Assembly: GCA_024449915.1 (NCBI GenBank)
Contig: JAMZAV010002025.1
Location: forward strand, 115,764-179,763
Length of the DNA stretch: 64,000 bases
Direction: 5' to 3'
Source: Sweltsa coloradensis
Taxonomy: Eukaryota > Arthropoda > Insecta > Plecoptera > Chloroperlidae
This document shows, piece after piece, positions 22,099 to 33,624 of this stretch. Below the pieces are notes generated by a model. The model was not told where the DNA came from. It saw only the letters and a program-made list of their open reading frames with translations, and did not search any database. Positions within the stretch are counted from its first letter, which is position 1. Each line of letters opens with the position of its first letter. The position numbers were made by a program, and so were the translations under genes.

Positions 22099-22903
22099 AA
22101 GGAAGCTTCGCAAACGCTTTTTCAGGCGCGTTGTTGGATGAGCGTAATTTTTTTTAACGAAAAAAAGCGTAAACTTGCGATTTTCATGAGAAATTATTTT
22201 TCGATTGCGCTAAAATTTCACACCAATATATTTATTCAAAAAATTAAGGTTCTGTCAATAAATCATTACAATCGGATAAAGCAAGTAGGTCTTATAAATC
22301 GAAGATTTTATTTATATTTTAATAAAGAAAGCGTAAAATTGCAGTTTTTAGGAAACAATTATTTTTCGATTGCGTTCAAATTTCACCTCAACATATGAAT
22401 TCTTAAATTAAGGTTCTGTGAAAAAATCATTACAATCGGATAATGCATGTAGGTGTTTTAAGTCGAAGAAATGTTTTAAAAATCGAAAAAATCGTAAAAT
22501 TGCAAATTTCATAATAAAACACTTTTTGAATGCGCTAAAATTTCACACGAATATTTTCTTTCATAAAATAGGTTCTGTGAAAAAATCATTGCAATCGAAT
22601 AAGCATGTAGGTGTTATAAGTCGAATAATTTTTTTTAAATCGAAAAATCGTAAAATGGCGATTAAACATATAAATAAATAAAAAATAATTTTTAGATTGC
22701 GCTCAAAAACGTGGCAGTTCTAAGTTTAGAGATTTCGAAGGCCCCCATAAAATTTCATCGTAATTGGAGTATCGGTTTAACCTGAATCGTGTAAACAAAC
22801 ACACAATAATACAAACAGAAAAAAAGAAAAAAAAGAAAAACATTCCGGATTCTTTTCTCCAGTGTAGTAAATTGGAATCTTCGCTTCGCTCGCTTTGCTC
22901 ATC
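22099..22903 (-). mobile_element. Helitron-like element, 'TTGGATGAGCG' family (minus)
   Basis: Starts GGAAGCTTCGCAAACGCTTT with a damaged CTAG and ends with the inverted 5' word CTTCGCTTCGCTCGCTTTGC. The inside is a row of about 150-180-bp sub-repeats (each with CAAATTTCAC, AATTAAGGTTCTGTGAAAAA, AAAGCATGTAGGTGTTATAA). Confidence 0.6.
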
Positions 22904-23022
22904 ATATATTGTAATAATCACAATACTGCCGAATTCGAAAGTTTTTTTTCCACGAAATCTCGTTTGTATTAGTTTCGAACTGGTTTTAAACGTGATATTC
23001 GTATTGTGCGACCTTAACTTAG

Positions 23023-23348
23023 TTAAAAATAACTCGACTCATTCGTCTCTGTGTGTTGAAAGATACGCTTTCCTTCAATTTGCCGGTCATTCTAAAAAAT
23101 GGCTGCTGTCATATAAAGTTCAGTCCTCTGTATCCCGGGAAAACGTTCCAAGTCCACGGGCCAGACCACTCCAATTGGTCTTTGGAACAACTGTGCCAAA
23201 TCTGTTGCTTGTTTCACGATTTGCTAAGTCTTTTTGTCTACCAGTGCCGCTATTTGGACCAGATTTGTCTCGAGAGGAAAATGAACCGAAGGATGCAGTT
23301 ATCTCTGAGTTGGATGCAACTGTAGATCAGAAGACTTTACCGAATATT
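23023..23348 (+). CDS. Candidate upstream exon of the otopetrin-like gene (N-terminal tail)
   Basis: The frame is open to the consensus donor at 23349 (AATATT|GTAAGT) and encodes segments such as LLLVSRFAKSFCLPVPLFG and an acidic SREENEPKDAVISELDATV, with no in-frame Met. It ends in phase 0, matching the phase-0 start of the exon at 24303. The acceptor is unsure: AG at 23022 is chosen, but others are possible, and the first coding exon may be elsewhere upstream. Otopetrin N-terminal tails are poorly conserved, so there is no domain support. Only position, phase and composition argue for it. Confidence 0.3.
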
Positions 23349-24302
23349 GTAAGTAATAATTATAATAAACCAATACACGAAAATTTAAAATGTTAATGGT
23401 ATTAACTAGTGAATGATACAGTAACATTAGGTTAGGCTGGATATGGCACATTTCATTTAAAATATTATTATATTTTGACCAGTACATTGTTGTCGCACGA
23501 TTTTACAGAAATTATGCACAGGAAACCTGAAATATTGCTAAAAGGAGTATAACTCATTGTTATTCAGAGAAGTATACTATACATTTACAGATTTATTTTA
23601 AAGATTAAAGACTGTAGGATGAGCTCAAGCAAACAAGGCTTTGGCGCTTAAGTCTGTATCCTTAAGAAGCTACATCGTTTGTCCTATCTAGTTATGATTT
23701 GCACCAATATGTCAAGTAAGAATGTGTGATGTCGCAATTAGAGCACATTTTCAAAATAGTGCTTACTTTTTAAGTACTTAACTGAGAGTGAAAATGCCAT
23801 CAAGCAGGTAATTCGTGATCATTTCCCAAGTTTTGGAGGGGAACAATATTTGAAATGTGGTCTAAGGGCGCAATGCGCTCATCTTTAGTAAACAACTTCA
23901 CAATTTTTTTTGTTGTTGAATATTGGAGGTCGAAAAGTGATCCAGAACGTAGGGCTACAAGTGAAATTAGCTGGATTTGCTAAGGAAACGAATAATTTTT
24001 AAACGGGATTTAACATTGGTAAAAATCATTCTGGGCCGTGGCATATTTTTTCCCATATAGGCTAGTTTAGGGATTTTTTTCTGGGATCTGCAAAAAGACG
24101 GTAAAGTTTCACATACAACGTAATGTATTTTCAGCGGTAGTGAAACTAAATCGTGAAATATGTGTTTGTTTTGTCCCAAAGTGGTGAATTTGTAGTCAAA
24201 ATAATACAACAATATGATTTTATGGTGGTGTATTCTGTACTTTTGTTTACCGTAAATCTATGTGTCTGCGACCTCTGGGCTCACGTGTGTCTCACAAATC
24301 AG
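23349..24302. other. Putative intron, AT-rich
   Basis: Lies between the GTAAGT donor at 23349 and the ...CACAAATCAG acceptor at 24302. No other feature seen. Confidence 0.3.
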
Positions 24303-24547
24303 ACCCGGGAAGCTGCGAGGAACATCCTCTCGGTCTCCTCCAAGTCGTACGTCGAGATGGACCCCTCTCCCAGCGAGAGCACGAACTCCGCCAGAGACAC
24401 CCGGCGAAGCGACAGCCAGGGAACAGTCAGCACCTCGCTGGACGTACGGTCCACGCGCAGTTCAGTTGACCAGTCGGAGATGGACGATGCTGGGAGAAGC
24501 GTAGAAAAACCGCCATCGACGTCTTCGGAGAGGTTGAAACTCTTCAG
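24303..24547 (+). CDS. Otopetrin-like gene exon: Ser-rich cytosolic N-terminal region
   Basis: GC content and codon use change sharply within these borders, and the exon runs from AATCAG|ACC to TTCAG|GTAGGG. Codons give TREAARNILSVSSKSYVEMD followed by a Ser/Thr/Asp/Arg-rich low-complexity tail ending SERLKLF (81 codons plus two bases, phase 2). This would be the cytosolic, likely phosphorylated tail before TM1. There is no family motif. The assignment rests on exon-like borders, coding composition and phase agreement with the neighbouring candidate exons on both sides. Confidence 0.55.
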
Positions 24548-25075
24548 GTAGGGCTACATCGCGGCTAAAAAAAAAAAAAGTATCTATTGACGTAATATTC
24601 TTTTAAAAACGAATGTCGCACAGCTCGGAGATGGTTTTAGTCAAACCGGTTTAGATTATGTTTATCCATACCTGTTGATTTTGGTGAAAAAGTGAAAAAC
24701 ATATTAGTTTCAATACACTTCGGTAAGTGATTTTGTCGATAGATCATTGCTCGATAAACGCGCGGGAAAGAGTAAGTGTAAAGAAGATTTCCGTTCTGCT
24801 CTTGATTTATTTTTCCAGGAATGGCTTACACATTACATTCCGACTTATACGTAGTAACTGATACAACTTTATCCAAGAAAAGAAAATCAACATAACCACA
24901 TGACGCCCGTATGTCTTGCCAGCATAAATAACCGGCACTTTGTCTGCCGTGAGCATAATATGCAGGTGCACTTAAAAATATTGTCACGAAACATCGACAT
25001 TTTAGCCCGCTTAACGTTGTTAAAATTTTTCGCAAATCGACTAAGTCTGATAGTACGCTCCTGTCCGCATTTTAG

Positions 25076-25134
25076 CCTCAAACCTCATAACAGTCGGCCA
25101 CACCTTGCCAGAATTTGGTCGATCGTGCACAAAG
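25076..25134 (+). CDS. Otopetrin-like gene, small candidate exon before TM1
   Basis: A good acceptor (CTCCTGTCCGCATTTTAG) and a usable donor (AAAG|GTAGAT) bracket 59 bases. Its phases (2 in, 1 out) are exactly those needed to join the exon at 24303-24547 to the TM1 exon using the CAG acceptor at 25794, giving LKPHNSRPHLARIWSIVHK just before the first membrane helix. Without it the neighbouring exons do not join in frame. There is no sequence motif, so this is an inference from splice phase. Confidence 0.4.
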
Positions 25135-25794
25135 GTAGATGAAGACTTTCCCGCCTATCAGCCGAAAAATATTCGCCCTCAGTATCCACATTTTGCATTA
25201 TCTGACCCTTGGACGAGGTGCGGTCTATTTGTGAGTGTTTAACTATGAGGGCTTAAGCTCGACTTGGCCGATTGTTGCCTCAAGGAATCTACTAAAAGCG
25301 TAAAGGCTGTAAATATCCCCCTATATCTGTGGCCAGCAAGGTCCTTTGGATTTCCGCTAGGCTTCGCTGCCGCGGATAGCGGTCGCAAGATCCAGCAGAC
25401 CTTGTATAGCCAGTACATCGCCCGCACATGCCCAGATAAACCGAAAGAGGCCCTCAAGTTGCCCACACAGTTCTGTGTGCTCATTATTCATGTGCTCTTC
25501 TATTGTTTGCTACGCATTTGTGTAGAAGTAACATTTTAATCGACTCCGATCTATGACAAGATGAAAAGACCGTCTGTGACTAAGCATTAAAGCTACCTGC
25601 ACGGATCAATTCGTCTGCTTTAGTAGAAAGACTGCATGTCTAAGTTCAGTAATAATTATTTGTTGCATTACATTTGATTAATTATAATCCCCAAAACGCG
25701 TACTATCTTACTTTAGCTTAATATTACTTGCTTTCTAGTGAATTGTGTAAAAGAAACCAATAATAACGTGTAATTGAACTGTGTATTTAGACAG

Positions 25795-25955
25795 GGTTTG
25801 TTGTGTGGACAAAAATTGTACCAAGGGTTGTTTCGAATTTCAGCACATACGTGAGTTTTGTGTCAAGTTGCATCTATGGGGTGTTCATCGTTACTTTCGG
25901 TGTATTGATTTACATCATGGATGCGTTTTCTGCGCAAGAAAACTTTATTGCTGAG
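25795..25955 (+). CDS. Otopetrin-like gene exon: TM1
   Basis: The exon encodes FVVWTKIVPRVVSNFSTYVS and then a hydrophobic helix, CIYGVFIVTFGVLIYIMDAF, ending NFIAE before the donor GAG|GTAAGC (phase 0). The 'LYG....(F/V)G' pattern with a following acidic residue is that of TM1 of otopetrins, plasma-membrane proton channels. The start can be the CAG acceptor at 25794 (used here) or TTTAG at 25790. An in-frame TAG just upstream excludes anything earlier. Confidence 0.7.
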
Positions 25956-26417
25956 GTAAGCATGTTTTGAGTTTATAGCCTATACATCATATTGGCAGTT
26001 TATCTCTATTTAGTATTTTAAGATGTCAGGGCTCATTTAACTTAACTCGTCAAATTGTAGAACGGTGATACATTTAAGTTCAATAAGTGATAAGCATAGA
26101 CACACAATAACGTTTAAAAAGTATGAATATTTATTTGTTATTGATTTCTGTAATCAATGCACAATTAAGGTAAACACTACAGAATGAGACAGGAAACCCC
26201 AGGCCTTTGTAGCCCATCCACTAATACCATTAATAAAACAATTTAAAATTAAATTAATCCGTAATAAATTCCTGAGATCAGTGATAGATAATATGTTGAA
26301 TGATGAAATGAAACAGTTGATTATGACTTATTAACGTATGCCCAAATTTTGAAGCCACCACTTCGGATTTGATGTAGGTATTGAATAGCAAAATACTTTC
26401 ATTGTTTTTGTTCGTAG

Positions 26418-26532
26418 GGTTTTGGAATTTATCTTGTCAGTGTCGGTCTGCTGTTCTATATATATCTGAAGATTGACACTAAGCGATACATTAACCAGCT
26501 TAGGAATAGATCTAGCATCCTATCAAGAAGTA
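26418..26532 (+). CDS. Otopetrin-like gene exon: TM2
   Basis: Acceptor TTCGTAG at 26417 and donor AGTA|GTAAGT at 26533 enclose 115 bases starting in phase 0 and ending in phase 1. The product is a single helix (GFGIYLVSVGLLFYIYLKI) and a basic cytosolic loop (DTKRYINQLRNRSSILSRS), as expected for TM2 and the TM2-TM3 loop of otopetrins. A 9.1-kb intron follows, filled with repeats. Confidence 0.7.
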
Positions 26533-29532
26533 GTAAGTATAAGCTTCCAGCGTTCGCCAGGTCAAACGTTGTTCTGATTCAATGTCACCTGGTTTGAACG
26601 AACAACTCAGCACAACCAATGCAGAAAAACTAAAAATGCTTTCACGCAATGGCAGCCTGATTTTGAACCTGTGGTGGTTCGCACGTTCTCCACCCTACTT
26701 CAAAATTCCCGCTCAAAATACATTTAAAAAAAACACAACAACAAGGAATAATCGGATTAAACACACAACCAAAACCTACCCTTGAGTGTCCAAAGCAACT
26801 CGAATGTTCTCTCCTCTCACTTTGGGCCCTCCATTACATACAATATCAATGGTAAAAATACAAATACCACATCCACATTAAAGGTCACCTAAAGTTACTT
26901 TGATTATAAGAGCAAATGTCAATGATTATTTTAATCCATGATTAGCGTTGTATGGAACGAATTCATTGACTTGACATGTTTATATTACTAATAAAAATAC
27001 TACAATGTTGGACAATATAATTAAGAAAAAGTTAAATGTCAAATTTGATTCCATAAACGGAATAAAACACTTTATCATCGACAAAGCGATTTCTACAAAA
27101 CTGTGCTGTCATCTAACCAATTAACACCTACAAGAGAAGCTTGGAAGGCTTTAGCGAGCTCCCGGCACAGTCAACCGCCAGTTGTTGGTAACAAAGTGCT
27201 AACATGCACAGTGAAATCAGGACACAAAGTCAAACAAGGACTTGAAACTGGAAGTGGGGAAAAGTTAGGTCTTCTCCAAAGCAATCTCGGCGTTCATTAA
27301 AACAGTGCCTATATTGTCAAACAGAAATACAGGTTAAAAGATTAAGACCACTCTGTTTACGCGCATTCCACTTTGAATTCCTCCCGCTTGAATGACTTTC
27401 CTTTCATAATTCACCTATCCCTCAACAGGTGTCATTACGCATCTATTATCACAAAACGCTGACCATAGTACTTTGAGCCGGTTAGCGACTGTATGATCGG
27501 CGCCACGTACAGAACTCAGTGCAGTGTCTAAGTGAACTCAACTGTCTACGCGTCACGTACGCAAGTGCACTGACTGCACCTCTCTCGTCTCGCCACGTAC
27601 CCTACGTGCGTGTGCACTCTCTCAAACGTCTCGCCTCTCTCTGGGCAAACTCACGTGTGTTTATTTATATTATATTATAATAACATTACTCTCGCACGTT
27701 TTAGTATAAGTTATAACATTTTAATGCCATTTCTACGCGCCCTTCTGCTGCATTACGTCGCCTGCTTGGTTCCCGTCACCACGTCGTCAGTACGTCCCCA
27801 ACAACACGTCCAACCAGGTATGTGATAATAGCTTGCTTACGGCACTATCCCTCGTGTTATATCTAACCTATATAACATATTTCCATCTATTCATATATAC
27901 AGTCCACTCCTTCCCTTCATTACCTAGGGAAGTTCTAGAACTTTCTCAGCTAGAACTCTACAGGTCGCGCTCGTAGACATACTCGCATTTGGCGTCTACA
28001 CTCTCTATGTGGATCCACTCTGATAAACAACAATTCATATTTATAAGTTCTATTTCTCCAGCAATTCCACTTTTTATAATGATGCGTAATTAGAATTTAG
28101 ATAAAGAAAACCCTTTTCGCCAATAAAATGCAGGTACTCATCACTCAGTGCTGTTGGCAACGTCTCCCTCATGGATCTATCAGTCGTTGATATACTCGCT
28201 GGTCATAGACTCGACCCCGGATGGTTGGATTGTTAGATGAACTCAACCAAGGCTGTCGTTTTCCCCAACCACGCATCAGCGTCTCCCTCGCCGAGTAAAT
28301 CTGTTCACTGTCCGCGACTCCGTTCACTATCCGCGGTGACCGATTATTTCACGGTTTCGTATTGAAATACACTGTCTCACGTTCATCCATACTCATACTC
28401 TTAATTGTCTCTGTTAACTCTCTCTGTCTCTAGCAGTGGCATCCTTCCCTTAGAAAACCTGTCACTCCGATGATGCTATTGTTCAACGCAAACGCCAATT
28501 CCTGCTGTAACTTACGATTGTATACTGCTCTTACAACTCATTGTTAATAAAATTCACTATTCATCTGCGGCGGTTTATACTAATCGCTGTATCATACAAC
28601 TTACTGTTCAATACAACTTGAACTCGCCGTTCGATACCCTTTGAACTCACTGTTCAACTGCTAACTTCTCGGCTTCGAGGTCGATTTACTATAGGCAAGA
28701 ACTCTAATCTCTCACGGATTCACCACTGCTTGATACTGCACTCACAGTTGAATGGCAAACTTCTCGGCTTCGCGGTCGATTAACTATCGGCAAAAACTCT
28801 AATTTCTCACGGATTCACCACTGTTTTTAGTGATACTGAACTCGCCTAACTTCTTCTGACTAGCTAATTATTCGCGCACCGCGATTATTTCGATCCTTAC
28901 ACTGATCCAATGATACGCAAGAGTCACTGATGAGACTGTCTGTCTCCTTGCTCTTCTCCCGCTTGTTCGGGTCCGCTGAACACACGCTTTCGGCCGCAGC
29001 CACCAACAATCAACTTTCCACACGACCTTGCACACGACCGACTTCCCGCCAAGTCGCTTATGAGCCCTTCAATGCTCCCCACGCGTGTAAGCGCGCATGA
29101 ATCGCCTAGCCGTACTACTTTCAGGATAGTCAATGTGAACTTATTTGGCCACCCACGCCACGTTTAATCAAGTTTAAACAAAGGTTTTCTGCAATTTAGG
29201 GTCTATTACCGTGTATCCAGGTTAAGTTTGTATTGGCTGACCAATAGCGGGTAGCGTCTATTCCCTCTCTCCTCCAGGTTTGAGAAGCCACAACCGTCCG
29301 TTCCATTACCTTATATGGACATGCATATTGGTGCTTTTGACGGAAACCCCAAATATCCCCTCAACAAGACCACACACTTTCGTTTACCTTTGATGATAAT
29401 CTATTATGATAATGAGTGGACCAATATCCAATGAACTAAGATGATGTTTTACATTAAAGGAAACAGAATTCTGCATCGTTTGAGATGTGTCTGGCTGTTG
29501 AAGGCTAAATATTACTGATTAAATTTAGATAA
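26533..29532. other. Intron part without recognised elements (one short duplication)
   Basis: 3 kb of the 9.1-kb intron. The 27.4-29.1 kb part is less AT-rich and pyrimidine-rich, with repeated words such as ACTCACTGTTC. It may be an old LTR or promoter-bearing element, but I find no matching partner. A 69-codon open frame on the minus strand at 28.9-29.1 kb is not convincing. Confidence 0.4.
28663..28826. repeat. 95-bp direct duplication
   Basis: AACTTCTCGGCTTCGAGGTC at 28663 recurs as AACTTCTCGGCTTCGCGGTC at 28758, and the match continues through CTCACGGATTCACCACTG. Two copies. Confidence 0.85.
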
Positions 29533-30299
29533 TTGGATGAGCGTAGCGAGCGAAGCGAAGATTCCATTCTACTACACTGGAGAAAAAAATCCGGATTGTT
29601 TTTTTTTCTTTTTTTTCTGTATTATTGGCTGTTTGTTAACACGATTCCGGCTAAACCGATACTCCAATTGCAATGAAATTTTATTAAGGCCTTCGAAATC
29701 TCTGAACTTAGAACTGCCACGTTTTTGAGCTCAATCGGAAAAATTTTTCTCATGAAAATCGCAATTTTACGATTTTTTTCGATTTTTTAAAAATTTCTTC
29801 GAAATTTCTTCGCAACACCTACACGCTTTATCCGATTTTAATGATTTTTGCACAGAACCTTTATTTTATGAATTAAGATATTCTTGTGAAATTTGAGCGC
29901 AATTGAAAAAATATTTATCATAAAAATCGAAATTTTACAGGTTTTTTCTTTTTTTAAACAATTCTTTGACTTATAACACCTACATGCTTTATCCGATTGT
30001 AATGATTTTTTTGCAGAACCTTAATTTTATGAATTAATATATTAGTGTTAAATTTGAGAACAATCGAGAAATTATTTCTTATAAAAATCGCAATTGTACG
30101 ATTTTTTTAACATTTACGATTAATTAAAAAAAATAAGAAAATTAAGTTAATTTTTAGTTTAATTTAATTTAATTTAAAACAAATTTCAACTTAGTAATGA
30201 TTTTTCCACAGAACAACAGAAAATTCGCATAACACGTGGCAGCTTAATATTCCAATTACGCTCATCCAACAACGCGGCGGGACTTAAGCGTTTTCCTAG
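29533..30299 (+). mobile_element. Helitron-like element in otopetrin intron, 'TTGGATGAGCG' family
   Basis: Starts TTGGATGAGCGTAGCGAGCG and ends TTAAGCGTTTTCCTAG before T. It contains the inverted 5' word CGCTCATCCAA near the 3' end and the usual internal sub-repeats (CGCAATTTTACGATTTTTTC). No coding capacity. Confidence 0.65.
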
Positions 30300-30303
30300 T
30301 TAG

Positions 30304-31273
30304 AATTGACGACTCGAAATAGGCGGAGCTTAAGACGATCGATAGGTCACGTGACTTGTATTGGGTATAAATCCTCATTTCGCAAGTTGGCGCCTGCTGA
30401 ACGGCGCATCACTTATCACGCTCTAACTTTTATTCTATTCATTATTTGGACAATACTTAAATGAATAATATCTAGCAAACATATCATTCCTTGTAATAGC
30501 GATTAGGCCTATTCCGATTTTTTTGACATAGGTAGGTAGTCGTTAGCTTGCTATAACAATGTACGCATCACACAAGTGAAAATTATCAATGACTTGAGTT
30601 TTCTCATTAATTAATTTGACAAAAAACTACTGATCGGATTTCGACAAGAATTTTTTGTAAAAATGCTTTAGACTGTTCAGACAAGAAATATACTAACTTT
30701 TTAGACAGAAAGTGCACTGAACGAAAATAAATTTACAGCTTAGAGTAATATGCAGCGTGCACTTTTTCACGGCTCATCCGCACGTCAAGAGTGCGTATTT
30801 TAGATAAAAACACATACCCTGCATATTACTCTATGCTGCAAAGTTTCGTTCAGTGCACTTTCTATCTAGAAAGTTAGTTTATTTCTTGTCTAAACAGTCT
30901 GATGCATATTTTTAAAGAGGTCTTGTAGAAATCCAATCAGTAGTTTTTTGTCAAATAAATTATTGAGAAAACTTTAGTCATTGATAATTTTCACATGTAT
31001 GATGCGTACATTGTTATAACAAGCTAACGACTGTGTCAAAAAAATCAAAATAATATAACAAGCTAACGATTGTGTCAAAAAAATCAAAATAATCGCTATT
31101 ACAAAGAATGATATATTTGCTATTGTCCAAATAATGAATAGATTAAAAGTTAGAGCGTGATAAGTGTTGCGCCGTGAAACAGGCGTCAACTTGCGAAATG
31201 AGGATTTATACCAACTAATTCCGCCATGTTGCCTCGTGACGTCAGGAGGCGGGTACAATTCAAGTCGTCAATT
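30304..31273. mobile_element. 970-bp foldback element (near-complete palindrome)
   Basis: The left end AATTGACGACTCGAA is matched by the inverted right end ...TTCAAGTCGTCAATT, and complementarity continues nearly to the centre (about 30790), for example TAAATCCTCATTTCGCAAGT in both arms. A 48-base piece of the right arm is duplicated (31030-31100). The arms differ by small indels, so it is an old insertion or a long-armed MITE. No coding capacity. Transcribed as part of the intron it would make a long double-stranded RNA hairpin. Confidence 0.85.
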
Positions 31274-31829
31274 GGACAAGTTCAGATAACCCCTAGCAAA
31301 TAGAATGTTAGGTTGTTTGGTAATTGCAATGGCCCAAACCCGGCTTCGAAACATATAAATTAGGTGTTTTTTTGGAAAAATAGCAATAAGGCTATTGGAA
31401 AATATTAATCAAAAAATAATAAAGCAATTGATTACATTTAAATAGTAAATAGTGAGGGGGAGATTAGCCCAACCTTCACAAACCTCGGGAAGTACTTTGA
31501 CAGCTGAACTTTTAGGTCATAATATTATTGACTTTGTTGCTTAAATTAAAGTCGGATAAAAAAATGCCTGCCCCTCAACTATTTCATAAGGATCAAGGTA
31601 ATGTCGAAAGAAAAGTTGAAAATTTTTTAGGATACAGGGTTTACATGAAAGCAGGATCTCGTAGGTCTAGGACTATCCAGTGACAGCTGATACCAAAACT
31701 TTTTGTAGATGTCAGTCGTGTGTAGTTGTTTTTTGCAAGAATGGTATTGATCAAGCTCTCATTGATCCTTTATATTTAAACAATGATACCAACGGTTAAA
31801 GTTATTGTTAATGTTACAAATGTTTTATT

Positions 31830-32110
31830 TTTTTTTTGGATTAAGGACGCGTCAACCGTAAGGTCATAATGCACCACTCTAGCCTAAGGGGGGTGGGGAG
31901 GAGGGGCCCATGCTGGTCAGAACCAGCCACGGGTAAGGGGAGGAAGGGGGATTTCTCACGCCGCGGTCGTCATCGTCTTTGTCATCGTCGCTGGGGCGTC
32001 GTCAAGGGAAGGGGGCAAGGTTCCCGACGACGATTGCCAGAGCTCGCCTCTAGTTTCGGGGAGTAAGATGCTCCGCTCTTACTAGCTAATGTTTGCGAGG
32101 TGGACTTTTT
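31830..32110. repeat. Fragment related to the 'GACGAGTGAG' family interior
   Basis: CACCACTCTAGCCTAAGG and CAGAACCAGCCACGGGTAAG, then CGACGATTGCCAGAGCTCGC, are the inverse of the interior of the element at 4481-5202 (GCGAGCTCTGGCAGTCG; CTGGTTCTGACCAGC). Both terminal words are missing. Confidence 0.6.
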
Positions 32111-32639
32111 CTCTTGAATCGCCTTTTACGATTAGCAAAGCCATGCTTTGGGCCAATTCTACCCCGGGCCCAGACGGGGTACAAATGTTTTATGCATTGG
32201 TTTTAATTCAAGTGAATGTCTATAGCCTAATTAAATAATGTATAAAATAAAATAAATTGCCCTGGAGACTATTAAGCATCTTGCATATGTCGTTTATTAA
32301 AAAAAAAGGGCTTTCAATTAAGCCACTTAATTTTTTCGTGTGGTTCACATGCGTAATGGCCTCCAAGAAGAGTCAACGGTCGTTCAAACCTAGCTGACAT
32401 TGACTCTACTCAATCATTGCTTCTATTATCCATTCGAAAAATGTGCGTCAGCTTTTTTTATCCGTCCCCATATCCAAACTAATGCTCAGGTTGAGGGGAG
32501 CGTTAGCTCCATTTACACATGCTATTTCAGGCTTTCTTAGCTGCCGGCTAGCCAGACCTGACACAATTTCTTATATATTTTATAATATGTATATGTGACC
32601 ATCTTTAAATAATTAGATTTATGTTTGTCGATTTACCAC

Positions 32640-33190
32640 GTAAAAGATTCTTTATTTTATCTGACGTTTCGAATGGATTTCACCAATCTTTGTCAAAGAC
32701 AATAACATGACTCAAACATAAAACTAAAATTTAAAAACACTTCAAGGGAGAACGATAACAAAAACAAAAATAACATCAAACAAACATAATAAACAAGCAA
32801 TATCAAAGAAGTTGACAAACAGGTAGGGCTAAATTAAAGCATGCCGAAAGAGTTTAGAAAAAGTTGAAATGTTATCGTTGAGGCGTAAAAAATGGGACTG
32901 TTTGACTTAAACTTGTGGGCTGATTTCTTGCTTAACTTCTTGTCATTGGGCCTTGTCTTGTGGAAGGTAGCACGGTTATGGAGAATTTTGACTGGTAGGA
33001 TATATATATATATATATATAATTAATGAACTAGGTTTTTCGGTTATAATGCCACGTTTATTCACATTAGGCCAACGTTTCGATGAAATTTCACTCATCTT
33101 CTTCAGGGCCAATACAAATTAATATATAAAAAACGTATAATAAACGTGGCATTATAACCGAAAAACCTAGTTCATTAATTCATATCGGCC
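32640..33190 (-). mobile_element. Penelope-like / retrozyme-like remnant with hammerhead-like cores
   Basis: On the minus strand 33110-33069 reads GGCC-CTGAAGA, a five-pair stem (GATGA/TCATC), GAAAC and again GGCC, which is a hammerhead layout with one base changed in CTGATGA. A second, weaker version (GATTGGTGAAATCCATTC, GAAACGTC) is at 32660-32695. A 40-base inverted repeat (33021-33060 with 33139-33178; core GGTTTTTCGGTTATAATGCC) encloses the first motif. Penelope-like elements and retrozymes are the known carriers of such motifs in animals. No protein remains. Confidence 0.4.
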
Positions 33191-33205
33191 ACGAAAATAT
33201 CCAAA

Positions 33206-33208
<3 letters not shown>

Positions 33209-33266
<58 letters not shown>
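33209..33266. repeat. (TA)n microsatellite
   Basis: About 29 AT/TA units. Two other runs lie at 33000-33020 and 33385-33420, so hairpin-forming blocks and TA runs alternate here. Confidence 0.95.
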
Positions 33267-33268
<2 letters not shown>

Positions 33269-33296
33269 CGGAAGGTTTTCGTAGACCGATCCTGAT

Positions 33297-33382
33297 GTTG
33301 TATCGGGTTTTGGGGCTTTCGTCCGGTATGTACCACCACATAAACACTACACGTGGACGAAAACCCCAAAACCCGATACAAC

Positions 33383-33385
<3 letters not shown>
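33297..33385. repeat. Hairpin: 28-bp inverted repeat
   Basis: GTTGTATCGGGTTTTGGGGC at the left is inverted at the right (GCCCCAAAACCCGATACAAC with one difference), with about 30 bases between. TA runs stand on both sides. Confidence 0.8.
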
Positions 33386-33425
<40 letters not shown>

Positions 33426-33439
33426 GATATAATAGAAAG

Positions 33440-33530
33440 AGACAACTTTGGTTTAATAGTAGGCGACTATGACGTTGATATGTTAGTACTTTAGACAGAA
33501 GTCCCGGGTTCGATCCCCGGTGTAGCCACC
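33440..33530 (+). repeat. tRNA-derived SINE-like head
   Basis: Ends GTCCCGGGTTCGATCCCCGG-TGTAGCCACC, a good B box and T arm, preceded by TTTAATAGTAGGCGACTATG resembling a degraded A box. The acceptor 5' strand does not pair, so this is not a tRNA gene. Confidence 0.4.
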
Positions 33531-33624
33531 TTTTTAATTGTTCATTTCTTTTTTATCTTCATATAATACATAAACATACCTATGAAACAACTATTTTTTT
33601 ACAATTAATTTGGGAACGAATTTA

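Noticed and set aside
25239..25539. 91-codon (+) and 81-codon (-) frames between two otopetrin exons
   Set aside because: They overlap on opposite strands. Neither carries an otopetrin motif nor has splice borders of the needed phase.
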